From an uncultured Saprospiraceae bacterium (GTDB taxonomy: Bacteria > Bacteroidota > Bacteroidia > Chitinophagales > Saprospiraceae), in the NCBI GenBank assembly GCA_938022935.1, contig CALIHL010000153.1:1-59797 (forward strand): a stretch of DNA of 59,797 nt. Direction: 5' to 3'. The translations under genes were made by a program, and so were the position numbers. Below the pieces are notes generated by a model that had not been told where the DNA came from, made no database searches, and saw only the letters and a list, made by a program, of their open reading frames with translations. Shown here in pieces: positions 1 to 8,782 of the stretch. Within the stretch, counting starts at the first letter, position 1. Each line of letters opens with the position of its first letter.

Positions 1-590
1 TCGTGCGTTACCTCTATATTAAATATGCTAAAGAATGGTTGTCCTTCTTTTCTGTTTCGCCAGTGTGCTTTGTTAGAACAATCGTCCCAAGCCATCAAAG
101 ATCTCCTAAACTGATAGTCTTCTTTTGCATTGTTGCTGCAGTAATAACCTTCTCCTCTCAGGTATTCGCTCATCATCTTCACCTCTGGTGGAGGTATCGC
201 TTCATAAGGAGTTATACCAGGAGGCATAGCTCCCTTAGCATAGTTATCAATAAACTGTTGAGGCATATTACTTCTGAACCAAGGACCTGTCCTCATATGA
301 TTTGCTCCTATATGAATCGGATACATACCTGTAGCTATTGCTGCTCTACTTGGAGCACAAACTCCTGAAGGGCTAAAGACTCGATCATAACATACTCCTT
401 CCCTTGCTAATCTGGATAAGTTTGGTGTTACAACTGTGGAGTCTCCAAAGCTAGGTATAACAGGACTTAGATCTTCAGCTACTATCCATAAGATATTTGG
501 CTGGACCTTATTTTCTTCTATTACTTCTTTGGACCCACAGGCAACGAAGACTACTAACATGATGAAACAAAATGCAGCCTTGATTTTCAT
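1..590 (-). CDS. Sulfatase (lipoprotein), 3' partial
   Basis: Translating the minus strand from the ATG at 590 gives about 196 residues that run off the left edge with no stop. The N-terminus has a hydrophobic signal with a lipobox ending at Cys18 (VFVAC), so it is probably a lipoprotein. The family start follows (NILWIVAEDLSP), with acidic metal ligands near residues 39-40, and then C-A-P-S-R at residues 78-82. That is the CxPSR motif whose Cys is converted to formylglycine in type I sulfatases. The enzyme would hydrolyse sulfate esters, probably of polysaccharides, in the periplasm or at the surface; the substrate cannot be told. Most of the catalytic domain lies outside the window. Confidence 0.9.
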   Translation of the reverse strand, partial: MKIKAAFCFIMLVVFVACGSKEVIEENKVQPNILWIVAEDLSPVIPSFGDSTVVTPNLSRLAREGVCYDRVFSPSGVCAPSRAAIATGMYPIHIGANHMRTGPWFRSNMPQQFIDNYAKGAMPPGITPYEAIPPPEVKMMSEYLRGEGYYCSNNAKEDYQFRRSLMAWDDCSNKAHWRNRKEGQPFFSIFNIEVTH

Positions 591-614
591 CTTCTTTTTT
601 TATCAAGATAATAA

Positions 615-630
615 TGTTCCACGTGGAACA
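615..630. other. parS-like palindrome, copy 1
   Basis: A perfect 16-bp inverted repeat, TGTTCCACGTGGAACA. Its left half equals the Bacillus parS half-site (TGTTCCAC), and the CACGTG core is invariant in known chromosomal parS sites. It lies just upstream of the sulfatase start. It probably binds ParB, although no parAB genes are in the window. Confidence 0.75.
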
Positions 631-674
631 ATTGATTCAACCTAAAAAGCTCATAATATCTTCTCTGACTTCAG

Positions 675-690
675 TGTTCCACGTGGAACA
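675..690. other. parS-like palindrome, copy 2
   Basis: Identical 16-bp palindrome, 60 bp (start to start) from copy 1. It shares flanking bases with copy 3: both are preceded by AG and followed by TCAGA. This suggests local duplication or selection on the flanks as well. Confidence 0.75.
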
Positions 691-721
691 TCAGAGTGAT
701 TAAGTGATAAACCAATCTAAG

Positions 722-737
722 TGTTCCACGTGGAACA
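722..737. other. parS-like palindrome, copy 3
   Basis: Third identical palindrome, 47 bp from copy 2. Three perfect copies lie within 123 bp of intergenic DNA, and I found no further copy anywhere else in the window. The rest of the 591-876 gap is AT-rich. It holds one near-match to a DnaA box (TTATCTACA at 847-855) and nothing else I recognise. Confidence 0.75.
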
Positions 738-876
738 TCAGAATTAGACTCTGTCATTATTTAGAATTATACGTTCATCGTCAGTCATTTTTACTGCTTA
801 TAAAAAGGTAAAAAACATATATCTTTCATCTTTTGTACAAACACAATTATCTACACAATTTTTATAATACATATCA

Positions 877-3219
877 ATGAAGAAACTTCTCTTTTTAGTT
901 GTTGGTTTGTCCCTTGCATTCGTAGCAAGATCACAACAGGACAACCCACCAGATCCCTTTAAACAATTAGGAACTGCTCTTCCCACTGCTAATGAATACA
1001 GAACTGCTTCTGGTGCTCCAGGTAGCCAATACTGGCAAGTAAGAGCAGACTATAAAATGGATATCACACTTAATGATGAGGAAAAGAAAGTGATGGGCGA
1101 TGAGACTATTACATTTCACAATGAGTCGCCAGACGATCTTTCTTATCTCTGGCTACAACTTGATCAGAATGTAAGAGCCAAAGACAGTGATTCTCATATT
1201 ATAGGAACACAATCTATTAACGCTGATAGAGGCGTATCCAGTCGTCAGATGGCACGTATGACACCCGATTTTGATGGGGGTTTTAAAATAGAATCTGTTA
1301 CTGATGCCAGTAACAGAGCTATGAAGTATACCATCAATAAAACAATGATGCGTATTGATCTACCTAAGAAGTTGCGTGCAGGAGAAGATGTAACCTTCAA
1401 GATCAAGTGGTGGTATAACATCAACAACACCCGTGAGATAGGAGGAAGATCAGGATATGAAGAGTTTAGCGATGGACATAGAGTCTACTGTATAGCTCAG
1501 TTCTTTCCAAGATTATGTTCTTATAATGATATCGAAGGGTGGCAGAACAAGCAGTTCTTAGGAAGGGGAGAGTTTGCCCTTATCTTCGGAGACTATGAAG
1601 TGAACATCACTGTTCCTGAAGATCACTTAGTAGCAGCTTCTGGAGAATTACAGAATGCTTCTTCAGTACTATCATCAGAACATAGAAAAAGATGGTCTCA
1701 AGCACAAAAGTCATTCGTTCAGCCAGTTACTATCCAATCATTGGATGAAGCTATAGACAACAGTAAAGAAGGATCCACTAAGTATAAGACATGGAAGTTC
1801 AAGGCTGATAATGTCAGAGACTTTGCTTTTGCAACATCACGACGATTTATATGGGATGCACTAGGCGTAAAGATGGCTGATGGTAGAACAGTCATGGCGC
1901 AATCCATGTGGGTACCAGAAGGAGATTGCTTGTGGAAGAAGTTCAGCACAAAGGCTGTAGCACATACTATTAAGTGGTACTCACACTACACCTTTGATTA
2001 TCCTTACCCTGTAGCTTGGTCTATAGATGGAAGTATGGGTATGGAGTACCCTATGATCTGCTTTAACTATGGACGTTGCGAAAGTGATGATACTTATAGC
2101 AAGAGAATCAAGTATGGTCATATCGGTGTGATCATCCACGAAGTAGGACACAATTGGTTTCCTATGATTGTTAACAACGATGAGCGCCAATGGACTTGGA
2201 TGGATGAAGGACTAAACACCTTCTTACAATATCTAACAGAACAACAATGGGAGCGAGACTATCCTAACAGGAGAGGACCAGCACATTTGATCGCTCCATA
2301 CATGGGTGGGGATAAATCAAGAATATCGCCGATCATGACCAACTCAGAAAGCATATTCCAATTTGGTAATAATGCTTACGCCAAGCCAGCAGCCGCACTT
2401 AATATATTAAGAGAAACTGTAATGGGTCGTGAGCTGTTTGATCATGCCTTTAAAGAGTACTCCAATAGATGGAAGTTCAAACAACCATATCCGGCTGACT
2501 TCTTTAGATCATTAGAAGATGCGTCCGGTGTTGATCTTGATTGGTTTTGGAATGGTTGGTTCTATTCTAATGATCATGCTGATCAAGCACTTGGAGTAGT
2601 AAAGCATTATAATCTAAACTCGGGGAATCCTGAGGTAGAAAAAGCAAGACTTAAAGATCTAAGAGATAATGGCCCACAAAATATTTCAACCATTAGAAAT
2701 AGAGAGATCAAGGAAACTTACGATGAGCAAGATCCAACACTACGTGACTTCTATACTACCTACGACCCACTTGAAGTAGATGCTGTTGATCAATCAGAAT
2801 ATGAAGCTTTTGTAAGTTCTCTTTCTGAAAAGGATAAAGAAATGTTCAATAGTGGGAAACACTATTACGAAATAGAATTTAAGAAGGTAGGTGGATTAGT
2901 CATGCCTATCATCGTACAATTCCAATATGTAGATGGAACCAGTGAGGACATTAGAATACCTGCTGAAGTTTGGAGATATGGTGCAGCAGAAGTAACTAAG
3001 GTATTTCCAACAGATAAAGAGATTAGTAAGATAATCTTAGATCCATATCTCGAGATAGCAGATACAGACACTTCTAACAATTATTACCCACCGCAAGAAG
3101 AGGCATCACGCTTTGAAACATTTAGACAAAAGCAAATGAGTAATAATAACAACAGAAGAGAAAACGCTATGCAAAGAGCTATGAGAGCAGAAAAACTAAA
3201 GAAAGAGATAAAACCTTAG
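877..3219 (+). CDS. Secreted M1 family zinc metallopeptidase
   Basis: 780 residues with an N-terminal signal peptide (hydrophobic residues about 4-17, then SQQ). The gluzincin motif HEVGHNW has its zinc ligands at His421 and His425, with the third ligand Glu444 in WMDEGLN, giving the HExxH-18-E spacing of the M1 family. The exopeptidase motif normally written GAMEN is here GSMGMEYP. That variant is usual in the Bacteroidota branch of M1 peptidases and may mean altered N-terminal recognition. The protein probably trims peptides in the periplasm. The C-terminal 200 residues are charged and end in an Asn/Arg/Lys-rich tail. It is a single gene between the parS-like cluster and a bidirectional terminator. 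Confidence 0.9.
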   Translation: MKKLLFLVVGLSLAFVARSQQDNPPDPFKQLGTALPTANEYRTASGAPGSQYWQVRADYKMDITLNDEEKKVMGDETITFHNESPDDLSYLWLQLDQNVRAKDSDSHIIGTQSINADRGVSSRQMARMTPDFDGGFKIESVTDASNRAMKYTINKTMMRIDLPKKLRAGEDVTFKIKWWYNINNTREIGGRSGYEEFSDGHRVYCIAQFFPRLCSYNDIEGWQNKQFLGRGEFALIFGDYEVNITVPEDHLVAASGELQNASSVLSSEHRKRWSQAQKSFVQPVTIQSLDEAIDNSKEGSTKYKTWKFKADNVRDFAFATSRRFIWDALGVKMADGRTVMAQSMWVPEGDCLWKKFSTKAVAHTIKWYSHYTFDYPYPVAWSIDGSMGMEYPMICFNYGRCESDDTYSKRIKYGHIGVIIHEVGHNWFPMIVNNDERQWTWMDEGLNTFLQYLTEQQWERDYPNRRGPAHLIAPYMGGDKSRISPIMTNSESIFQFGNNAYAKPAAALNILRETVMGRELFDHAFKEYSNRWKFKQPYPADFFRSLEDASGVDLDWFWNGWFYSNDHADQALGVVKHYNLNSGNPEVEKARLKDLRDNGPQNISTIRNREIKETYDEQDPTLRDFYTTYDPLEVDAVDQSEYEAFVSSLSEKDKEMFNSGKHYYEIEFKKVGGLVMPIIVQFQYVDGTSEDIRIPAEVWRYGAAEVTKVFPTDKEISKIILDPYLEIADTDTSNNYYPPQEEASRFETFRQKQMSNNNNRRENAMQRAMRAEKLKKEIKP

Positions 3220-3231
3220 ATATATTAAAGT

Positions 3232-3266
3232 AAAAAAGGCGGTTAATAATATTAATCGCCTTTTTT
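3232..3266. terminator. Bidirectional intrinsic terminator
   Basis: A-tract, then GGCG, an AT-rich inner stem (GTTAAT/ATTAAT), CGCC and a T-tract. The hairpin works in both directions and sits between the convergent M1 peptidase and alpha/beta hydrolase genes. Confidence 0.85.
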
Positions 3267-3283
3267 AATGTCTTTATATAAAT

Positions 3284-4036
3284 TTATTTCTTAAGAAAAC
3301 TTGATAATATTTCATTAAACTTTTCTGGTCGTTCCATCATCGGTGCATGTCCACATTTATCTATAAAAGATAGTTCAGAGTTCGGTATTAACTCATTAAA
3401 CTTCTTCGCTACAAAGGGTGGGGTGATACTATCCTGCTTTCCCCAAACTAATAGGGTAGGACATTTTATCTGATGGAGATCATCACCAATGTTATGCTTT
3501 AAAGCGGACTTAGCGGTCAAAACAATTCTTAGGGCTTTCTCACGGTTATTAACAGTTTCAAACACTTCATCCACTAAATCTTCATCTGCCACTTTAGGAT
3601 CGTAAAATGTCTCCGCTACTTTATCTGCAATGTACTTTTTATCTCCTCTTCTTGGATATCCATCACCCATACCACTTTCAAAGAGTCCACTACTTCCTGT
3701 TAACGTCATAGATCGCACCAACTCTGGATGTGACAGTGCAAATAATTGTGCTATATGACCGCCCAATGAGTTACCAAGAATATCTATGTTAGTATAGCCT
3801 TGATTTTTGACAAAAGACTCTGTGAACTGTAAAAGCCCTTCAAGTCCAGTTTCTTTAAGCTCGAGCTCATAAATCGGTAACATAGGAACCACCACATTAT
3901 GTGTAGGAGCAAATGCTTCTATGAGTTGTTTAAAATTACTTAGTGCGCCAAAAAGCCCATGAAGCAAGAGTAATACTGGCTTACCAGGAGAGGTTTCAAC
4001 AAACCTATAACCGTCTTTTTCTTTGAGTTCTTCCAC
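3284..4036 (-). CDS. Alpha/beta hydrolase
   Basis: 250 residues starting at a GTG; no in-frame ATG lies closer. The fold is clear: LLLLHGLFG supplies the oxyanion hole (residues 22-30), GNSLGG holds the nucleophile Ser90, and the acid is Asp202 (WGKQDS) with catalytic His230 (CGHAPMMERP). There is no signal peptide, so it is cytoplasmic. It resembles the MhpC/2-hydroxymuconate-semialdehyde hydrolase and esterase groups, but the substrate cannot be assigned. It lies 59 bp downstream of the heme A synthase gene on the same strand, with its own possible -7 box in the gap. Confidence 0.85.
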   Translation of the reverse strand: MEELKEKDGYRFVETSPGKPVLLLLHGLFGALSNFKQLIEAFAPTHNVVVPMLPIYELELKETGLEGLLQFTESFVKNQGYTNIDILGNSLGGHIAQLFALSHPELVRSMTLTGSSGLFESGMGDGYPRRGDKKYIADKVAETFYDPKVADEDLVDEVFETVNNREKALRIVLTAKSALKHNIGDDLHQIKCPTLLVWGKQDSITPPFVAKKFNELIPNSELSFIDKCGHAPMMERPEKFNEILSSFLKK

Positions 4037-4058
4037 ACAGATATATAATAAGAGAGTG

Positions 4059-4066
4059 CAAAAGTA
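4059..4066 (-). promoter_or_regulatory. Possible -7 box (TACTTTTG) for the alpha/beta hydrolase
   Basis: On the minus strand this reads TACTTTTG, a perfect match to the Bacteroidota -7 consensus TAnnTTTG. It would give a short leader of about 15 nt. No TTTG lies at the expected -33 distance, so the call is weak. Confidence 0.3.
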
Positions 4067-4095
4067 AGCTTCTTAAGATAGAAGGGGCTATCACA

Positions 4096-5208
4096 CTATA
4101 ATTGTTGCTCAGTTCCTGCATTAAATGTAATTGACCAACGACTATAAAAGACATGCAAGATATAAGCGGACAATAGCAACACAGCCACTCCTTGGTGAAT
4201 TACTCCCCAATAAACCGGTATGATACCAATACTCTTTACTAATGTGATAATACCAATAAGGACCTGCAATAACAAGAGCACCATAAAACCATAATAACTC
4301 TTAGTGCTTTTCTCGGAAGACGCAAAACTTCTCCTCACCAGGATATACAAAGCGTAAGCAGTTATCATATACGCCAACCCTCTATGTAAAAATTGAACCA
4401 AGGTTACAAGAAATCCACTTTCTTCATAATTATTGAAGTTGTGCACAGACCAATTGCTAGGATCAAATATTTGAGTAGGCACTATTTCTCCATTTAAGTC
4501 TGGCCAGGTATTAACAAACAAGGCAGCTTTTGTCCCGCTCATCACTCCACCTAAAAATATCTGAATAATAAGCAGTATCAATAGAGTTGAAATATATCGA
4601 TTGAACTTAATCTTCTTAACAATCCGTTCTGGATGAATGTATCTTATGAAGGCCCACCACAACGCTACGAATACACTGATGCCAATACATAGGTGAAGTG
4701 ATAGTTTGTAAGCATTCACCCATGGTCTTTTCACCAAACCGCTGGCAACCATAATCCAACCAAAAGTAGCAGCAAGAGCTGCCAAAAGAATCACAAGGCC
4801 CAACCTTTTAATCAAAGACATCGGTATCCACTTTCGTAAATAGAAAAAGAGGAAAGGAAAAAGAAATACAAAACCCATGCTTCTCGCCCATAACCGATGA
4901 AGATATTCCCAGAAATATATAAACTTGAAAGTGCCTGAAGAAAAGATGGATCCCATCTCCATACCCACATTTATTTTTCGATACTGAGGGGTTTCTTTGT
5001 ACTTTTCAAACTCTTCTTTCCAAACATTTTCAGTCAGCGGCGGTAAAGTGCCTGTGACAATTTCCCACTTTGTTATCGACAATCCAGATCCAGTCAATCG
5101 AGTGATTCCTCCAATGATGATTTGAGTGTAAACCATAAACAAACCAACAATCAACCAAAGTACCACGGCCTTGGAAATCTGTTGTCCTTCTGGAGAGTTT
5201 CGATCCAT
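4096..5208 (-). CDS. ctaA: Heme A synthase, COX15/CtaA family
   Basis: About 370 residues from the preferred ATG at 5208; an upstream in-frame start at 5223 adds five residues. It is a polytopic membrane protein with about eight helices. The diagnostic N-terminal stretch IIIGGITRLTGSGLSITKW is present, together with heme-binding His residues in EYLHRLWAR and in the second half (QFLHRGLAY, IHQGVAV). It oxidises heme O to heme A for cytochrome c oxidase. The length (about 370 residues) and the N-terminal loop fit the alpha-proteobacterial/mitochondrial COX15 type better than the shorter Bacillus CtaA. No ctaB or oxidase genes are in the window. Confidence 0.93.
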   Translation of the reverse strand: MDRNSPEGQQISKAVVLWLIVGLFMVYTQIIIGGITRLTGSGLSITKWEIVTGTLPPLTENVWKEEFEKYKETPQYRKINVGMEMGSIFSSGTFKFIYFWEYLHRLWARSMGFVFLFPFLFFYLRKWIPMSLIKRLGLVILLAALAATFGWIMVASGLVKRPWVNAYKLSLHLCIGISVFVALWWAFIRYIHPERIVKKIKFNRYISTLLILLIIQIFLGGVMSGTKAALFVNTWPDLNGEIVPTQIFDPSNWSVHNFNNYEESGFLVTLVQFLHRGLAYMITAYALYILVRRSFASSEKSTKSYYGFMVLLLLQVLIGIITLVKSIGIIPVYWGVIHQGVAVLLLSAYILHVFYSRWSITFNAGTEQQL

Positions 5209-5666
5209 GATGCAAATGTACATTGAGTTGAAGAGAAGAATTTTCTTTCCTTTCCTACTGGCTTCTTTTTATTGATTATTAATTAATTTATTAAAGTCAT
5301 TATTATTAGGGCCGTTAGTATGTGTATAAGTTCTATAGCTTTCATTTTATATACTTGTTTTCAACATAGATCGTGAATTAGAGCCACCGAAAAGACATAA
5401 AACATAGGAACTTTGATTTTACACGTTGAACTAACAGGTTATCAACATTCACTTATTGGTAATTTACCGTGTTGATATCATTAATAACTTGTGGTAAAGT
5501 GATGCTTCATTCACAATTGTTAGCAACATTTATATTTCCAAACCACCGAGAGTCGCATTTGTCTACAATAATGTTGAAAGAACTAGAATAATTTGGTTGA
5601 CTAAGCTATCACACAATCAAGCACTTACGCATCTAATAATTTCAATATGTTAGTAATACCCATCTT
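5209..5666. other. AT-rich divergent intergenic region, weak origin candidate
   Basis: 458 bp without a credible ORF, between divergent ctaA and dtd. It begins with a very AT-rich block (about 5267-5310). Four sites contain TCAACA in DnaA-box-like form: TTTTCAACA at 5358, TTATCAACA at 5439 (one mismatch to TTATCCACA), TGTTGATAT at 5470 and TGTTGAAAG at 5573. The promoters of both flanking genes must also be here, but I could not place a consensus -33/-7 pair. Together with the parS-like cluster about 5 kb away, an origin role is possible but unproven. Confidence 0.25.
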
Positions 5667-6116
5667 ATGAAAGTAGTCATTCAACGTGTTTCTGAAGCTT
5701 CTGTAACCATTGAAAAGCAGATTAAAGGAGAGATAGATCATGGTTATATGATACTCTTAGGTATAGAGCATAATGATCAAGAAGAAGATATTTCCTGGTT
5801 GGTTAATAAGATAAAGAACTTAAGAGTTTTTGGTGATGAAGATGGCAAAATGAATAAGAGTATAAAAGATGTAGCAGGGTCGATCCTTCTGATATCTCAG
5901 TTTACTTTGCACGCATCAACTAAGAAGGGAAATAGACCATCCTTTATTAAAGCAGCTCGACCAGAGCGAGCTATACCATTGTATGAGTCATTTATAGCTG
6001 CCCTTATCAATGAAGAGATCAATGTTGAAACAGGCGAGTTTGGAGGAGACATGAAAGTTTCCTTGGTCAATGATGGTCCAGTAACTATAATTATAGATTC
6101 AAAAAATAAACTATAA
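5667..6116 (+). CDS. dtd: D-aminoacyl-tRNA deacylase
   Basis: 149 residues, the usual family length. It hydrolyses D-amino acids (and Gly from tRNA-Ala) off mischarged tRNAs. The start [13 protein letters not shown], the active-site segment SQFTLHA (about residues 78-84) and the Gly-x-x-Pro-like region GNRPSF are all diagnostic. It is the first gene of a four-gene operon. Its TAA stop overlaps the ATG of the next gene by one base. Confidence 0.95.
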   Translation: MKVVIQRVSEASVTIEKQIKGEIDHGYMILLGIEHNDQEEDISWLVNKIKNLRVFGDEDGKMNKSIKDVAGSILLISQFTLHASTKKGNRPSFIKAARPERAIPLYESFIAALINEEINVETGEFGGDMKVSLVNDGPVTIIIDSKNKL

Positions 6117-6457
6117 TGACTATAAAAGGTTGGCAGACTAAAGTTGATGATTGGATAAAAGAATTTGGTGTTAGGTATTTTGATGTAAAGACCAATGCCC
6201 TTCTTTTGTCGGAAGAGGTAGGAGAGTTTTCAAGACTTATAGCAAGGAGTCATGGAGAACAATCTTTTAAAAAAGAAACATCGCAAGAAGAAATAAAAAA
6301 AAGAATAGCCGAGGAGATGGCTGACATTATCTTTGTAACAACTTGTCTTGCTAATCAGTTGGATATAGATCTTACGGAAGAATTAGAAAAAAATATGCTG
6401 AAGAAGACAAATAGAGATAATACAAGGCATCATAATAATACAAAGTTGAAATTATGA
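6116..6457 (+). CDS. MazG-like nucleotide pyrophosphohydrolase
   Basis: 113 residues, a single all-alpha NTP pyrophosphohydrolase domain. The metal-binding ExxE...ExxD pattern is visible as E34xxE37 (SEEVGEF) and E67xxD70 (AEEMADI). It probably cleaves non-canonical or excess (d)NTPs to NMP and pyrophosphate. The C-terminus is basic (KKTNRDNTRHH). It is translationally coupled to dtd by a one-base overlap; the dtd/MazG-like pair recurs in Bacteroidota. Confidence 0.85.
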   Translation: MTIKGWQTKVDDWIKEFGVRYFDVKTNALLLSEEVGEFSRLIARSHGEQSFKKETSQEEIKKRIAEEMADIIFVTTCLANQLDIDLTEELEKNMLKKTNRDNTRHHNNTKLKL

Positions 6458-6464
6458 TTTCTTT

Positions 6465-7535
6465 ATGTCTGTAGATGAATCAATAAGTGAAAGCACTGTA
6501 TTGTCCAGGTTATGGATGAACAAGATGGGTGTGACTTGTTTAATCATTCTTGTGTTTATAACTACCTTATCTCTCTTTTCATATCTGATTATATCAGACA
6601 ACACTAATAACGCTAATAGACAGATACCTCAGATAGCACTGCAATCACCTGGGTATACTCAAGGTTTTCTAATTAAAGAAAAGGACATTAATTTTTCACC
6701 CCAAAACATTGGAGACATACTTCTATCAGGATATAGGGATCAGCTTGATTACATTCCTTATGATACTATTTGGCAAGCAGCAGGTTCTACAAATACAAGT
6801 TTTAACTCCGTTGTTCAATTTCACGATCAGTTAGAAACGAGTGAGAAAAGAATAAAGACATTCTGGCTAGGAACTGATAAGTATGGAAGAGATGTGTTGA
6901 GTAGACTAATATTAGGACTTCGAGTATCCATGATTATAGGCTTACTTTCTGTTTTAGTATCACTGACTATGGGAATAACGCTTGGTAGCATAGCAGGTTA
7001 CTATGGATCAAGAATTGATAAACTCATCATGCTTGTCATCAATACCAGTTGGTCCATCCCAACCTTACTGATGGCGTTTGCTATTATCATAGCTTTGGGA
7101 AAAGGGTTCTTAGTGATTGTCTTAGCTGTTGGATTAACTATGTGGGTGGATGTAGCCAGGATCGTCAGAGGTCAAGTCATGCAAGTAAAGAATGAACTCT
7201 ACGTAAAAGCCTCAAAGGTGATGGGTTATGGAGATGTACGTACAATTGTTAAACACATACTTCCCAATATCATTGGTTCCATCTTAGTAATGGCAGCCGC
7301 TAATTTTGCAACAGCAATCTTGGTAGAAGCAGGACTGAGCTATTTGGGATTGGGCATTCAACCACCGACACCGTCATTAGGAAATATGCTCAAAGAAAGC
7401 TATGCATACGCCACGGGTGGATTTGTTTATCTTGCTTTTTTCCCAATCATCACAATCATGTCTCTCGTATTATGTTTTAATTTATTAGGAACCGCATTGA
7501 GAGATGTATTTGATATAAAATCAGTGCAAACATGA
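6465..7535 (+). CDS. Peptide/nickel ABC transporter permease (DppC/OppC-like)
   Basis: 356 residues. An N-terminal membrane helix (about residues 22-44) is followed by a 100-residue extracytoplasmic segment, then a BPD_transp_1 domain with five helices. The EAA loop is visible as VRTIVKHILPNIIG followed by the C-terminal EAGLSYLGLGIQPPTPSLG typical of DppC/OppC. It should form half of an inner-membrane channel for oligopeptides. No partner permease, ATPase or binding protein is adjacent, which is unusual. It begins 7 bases after the MazG-like gene and overlaps the next gene by 4 bases. Confidence 0.85.
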   Translation: MSVDESISESTVLSRLWMNKMGVTCLIILVFITTLSLFSYLIISDNTNNANRQIPQIALQSPGYTQGFLIKEKDINFSPQNIGDILLSGYRDQLDYIPYDTIWQAAGSTNTSFNSVVQFHDQLETSEKRIKTFWLGTDKYGRDVLSRLILGLRVSMIIGLLSVLVSLTMGITLGSIAGYYGSRIDKLIMLVINTSWSIPTLLMAFAIIIALGKGFLVIVLAVGLTMWVDVARIVRGQVMQVKNELYVKASKVMGYGDVRTIVKHILPNIIGSILVMAAANFATAILVEAGLSYLGLGIQPPTPSLGNMLKESYAYATGGFVYLAFFPIITIMSLVLCFNLLGTALRDVFDIKSVQT

Positions 7536-8779
7536 GTAGGGAGATAGCAATGTTAGAAAAACTGGAGAAGGATCTCAGCTTGAAAGAGCTGCAGATAAAG
7601 AGTCTTCTAACCATAACACAGGCCATTAATGACAATGTTCCTGCGGAGGGTCTATATAACATGTATCGATCTTTCTTGAGCTGGGAGCTGGGAATAACGA
7701 GAATGGGACTTTTTATTCCATCTGAAAATGACCAAGAAAAATGGGATTGTGCCACACAGATTAATGTCGACAGTGAAGATTTGCTCACAACTGACATCAT
7801 AACATACTTAAAGCCCTTTAAGAGGCTTCATACGATCAAAGAGCAAGATGAAGCTCCGTTGCAGTTGTTTGATATAGTGATCCCTGTTTATCATAAAGAA
7901 CGGCCCATTGCATATTCGTTGATAGGAGGGATAAAAACCAAGGAGGACCTCTACAATAAGATACAGTTCATCACAACAATCACAAATATCATAGCTGTTG
8001 CGATCGAGAACAAGAGATTGTTCAAAAGACAAATCATCCAAGAGCGACTAAAAAAAGAAATTGAGCTGGCGAGTAATGTGCAACAGATGCTCATCCCAGA
8101 CGAGCTTCCTACGACAGAACACTATGAACTCTCTTCTATATACAAACCACACTTTAATATCGGTGGTGACTATCTGGATTTCATCAACTTTGATAGAGGT
8201 AGGTTTATCTTTTGTATAGCAGACATATCTGGAAAGGGTGTTGCGGCGGCCTTGTTGATGGCTAACTTTCAAGCCATGATACAAAGCCTCATTTATCAAT
8301 ACAGGGATCTTGAGACTTTCATCTTCGCACTTAACCAAACGGTACACCGTGTTACGAAAAGTGACAAGTTCATCACCTTCTTCATTGGAGAAGTAGATCT
8401 CCATAAGAAGACCTTGAAGTATATCAATGCTGGACATTATCCTCCTGTGCTATATCAGTCAGGCAAGCTGAGAAGATTGGAGAGCGGATGTACTGTAATT
8501 GGAGCTTTCGAAAAACTTCCTGAAATTCATGAAGAAATAGTTCCTCTAAAGGAGGGAGCCTTAATTATGAGCTTTACAGACGGATTGGCAGACTTACGAG
8601 ATGATAAAGGCAATCTCTTTGAAGACAAAGGGATTGAGTCTTTTGCATTGACTCATGGTGAAAAATCTGCACAAGCATTCAATGATGAACTTCTCAAAGC
8701 TATCGATCGATATCGCGGAGAAGAAGAATACCCAGATGACATCGCCGTCATCACATGTAAGATTAGAAAGTTCTTATAA
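7532..8779 (+). CDS. GAF-domain PP2C-type (RsbU/SpoIIE) serine phosphatase
   Basis: 415 residues. An N-terminal coiled coil (about 5-30) and a GAF-like sensor (about 30-165) lead through a linker helix (about 165-190) to an RsbU-type phosphatase domain. Metal-binding aspartates lie in GGDYLD (Asp213), CIADISGKG (Asp231), SFTDGL and PDDIAV (Asp402-403). Such proteins dephosphorylate anti-sigma-factor antagonists. It has no transmembrane segment, so it senses a cytosolic cue or a partner. Its ATGA overlap with the upstream permease implies translational coupling. No STAS or anti-sigma gene is nearby. Confidence 0.88.
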   Translation: MSREIAMLEKLEKDLSLKELQIKSLLTITQAINDNVPAEGLYNMYRSFLSWELGITRMGLFIPSENDQEKWDCATQINVDSEDLLTTDIITYLKPFKRLHTIKEQDEAPLQLFDIVIPVYHKERPIAYSLIGGIKTKEDLYNKIQFITTITNIIAVAIENKRLFKRQIIQERLKKEIELASNVQQMLIPDELPTTEHYELSSIYKPHFNIGGDYLDFINFDRGRFIFCIADISGKGVAAALLMANFQAMIQSLIYQYRDLETFIFALNQTVHRVTKSDKFITFFIGEVDLHKKTLKYINAGHYPPVLYQSGKLRRLESGCTVIGAFEKLPEIHEEIVPLKEGALIMSFTDGLADLRDDKGNLFEDKGIESFALTHGEKSAQAFNDELLKAIDRYRGEEEYPDDIAVITCKIRKFL

Positions 8780-8782
8780 GTT

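Noticed and set aside
3-645. Two plus-strand frames (121 and 69 residues) opposite the sulfatase
   Set aside because: They are the complement of a clear sulfatase coding frame with lipobox and CxPSR motif; the predicted proteins have no family resemblance.
847-855. TTATCTACA as a DnaA box beside the parS-like cluster
   Set aside because: One mismatch; such matches are expected about a dozen times in a window this long, and it stands alone.
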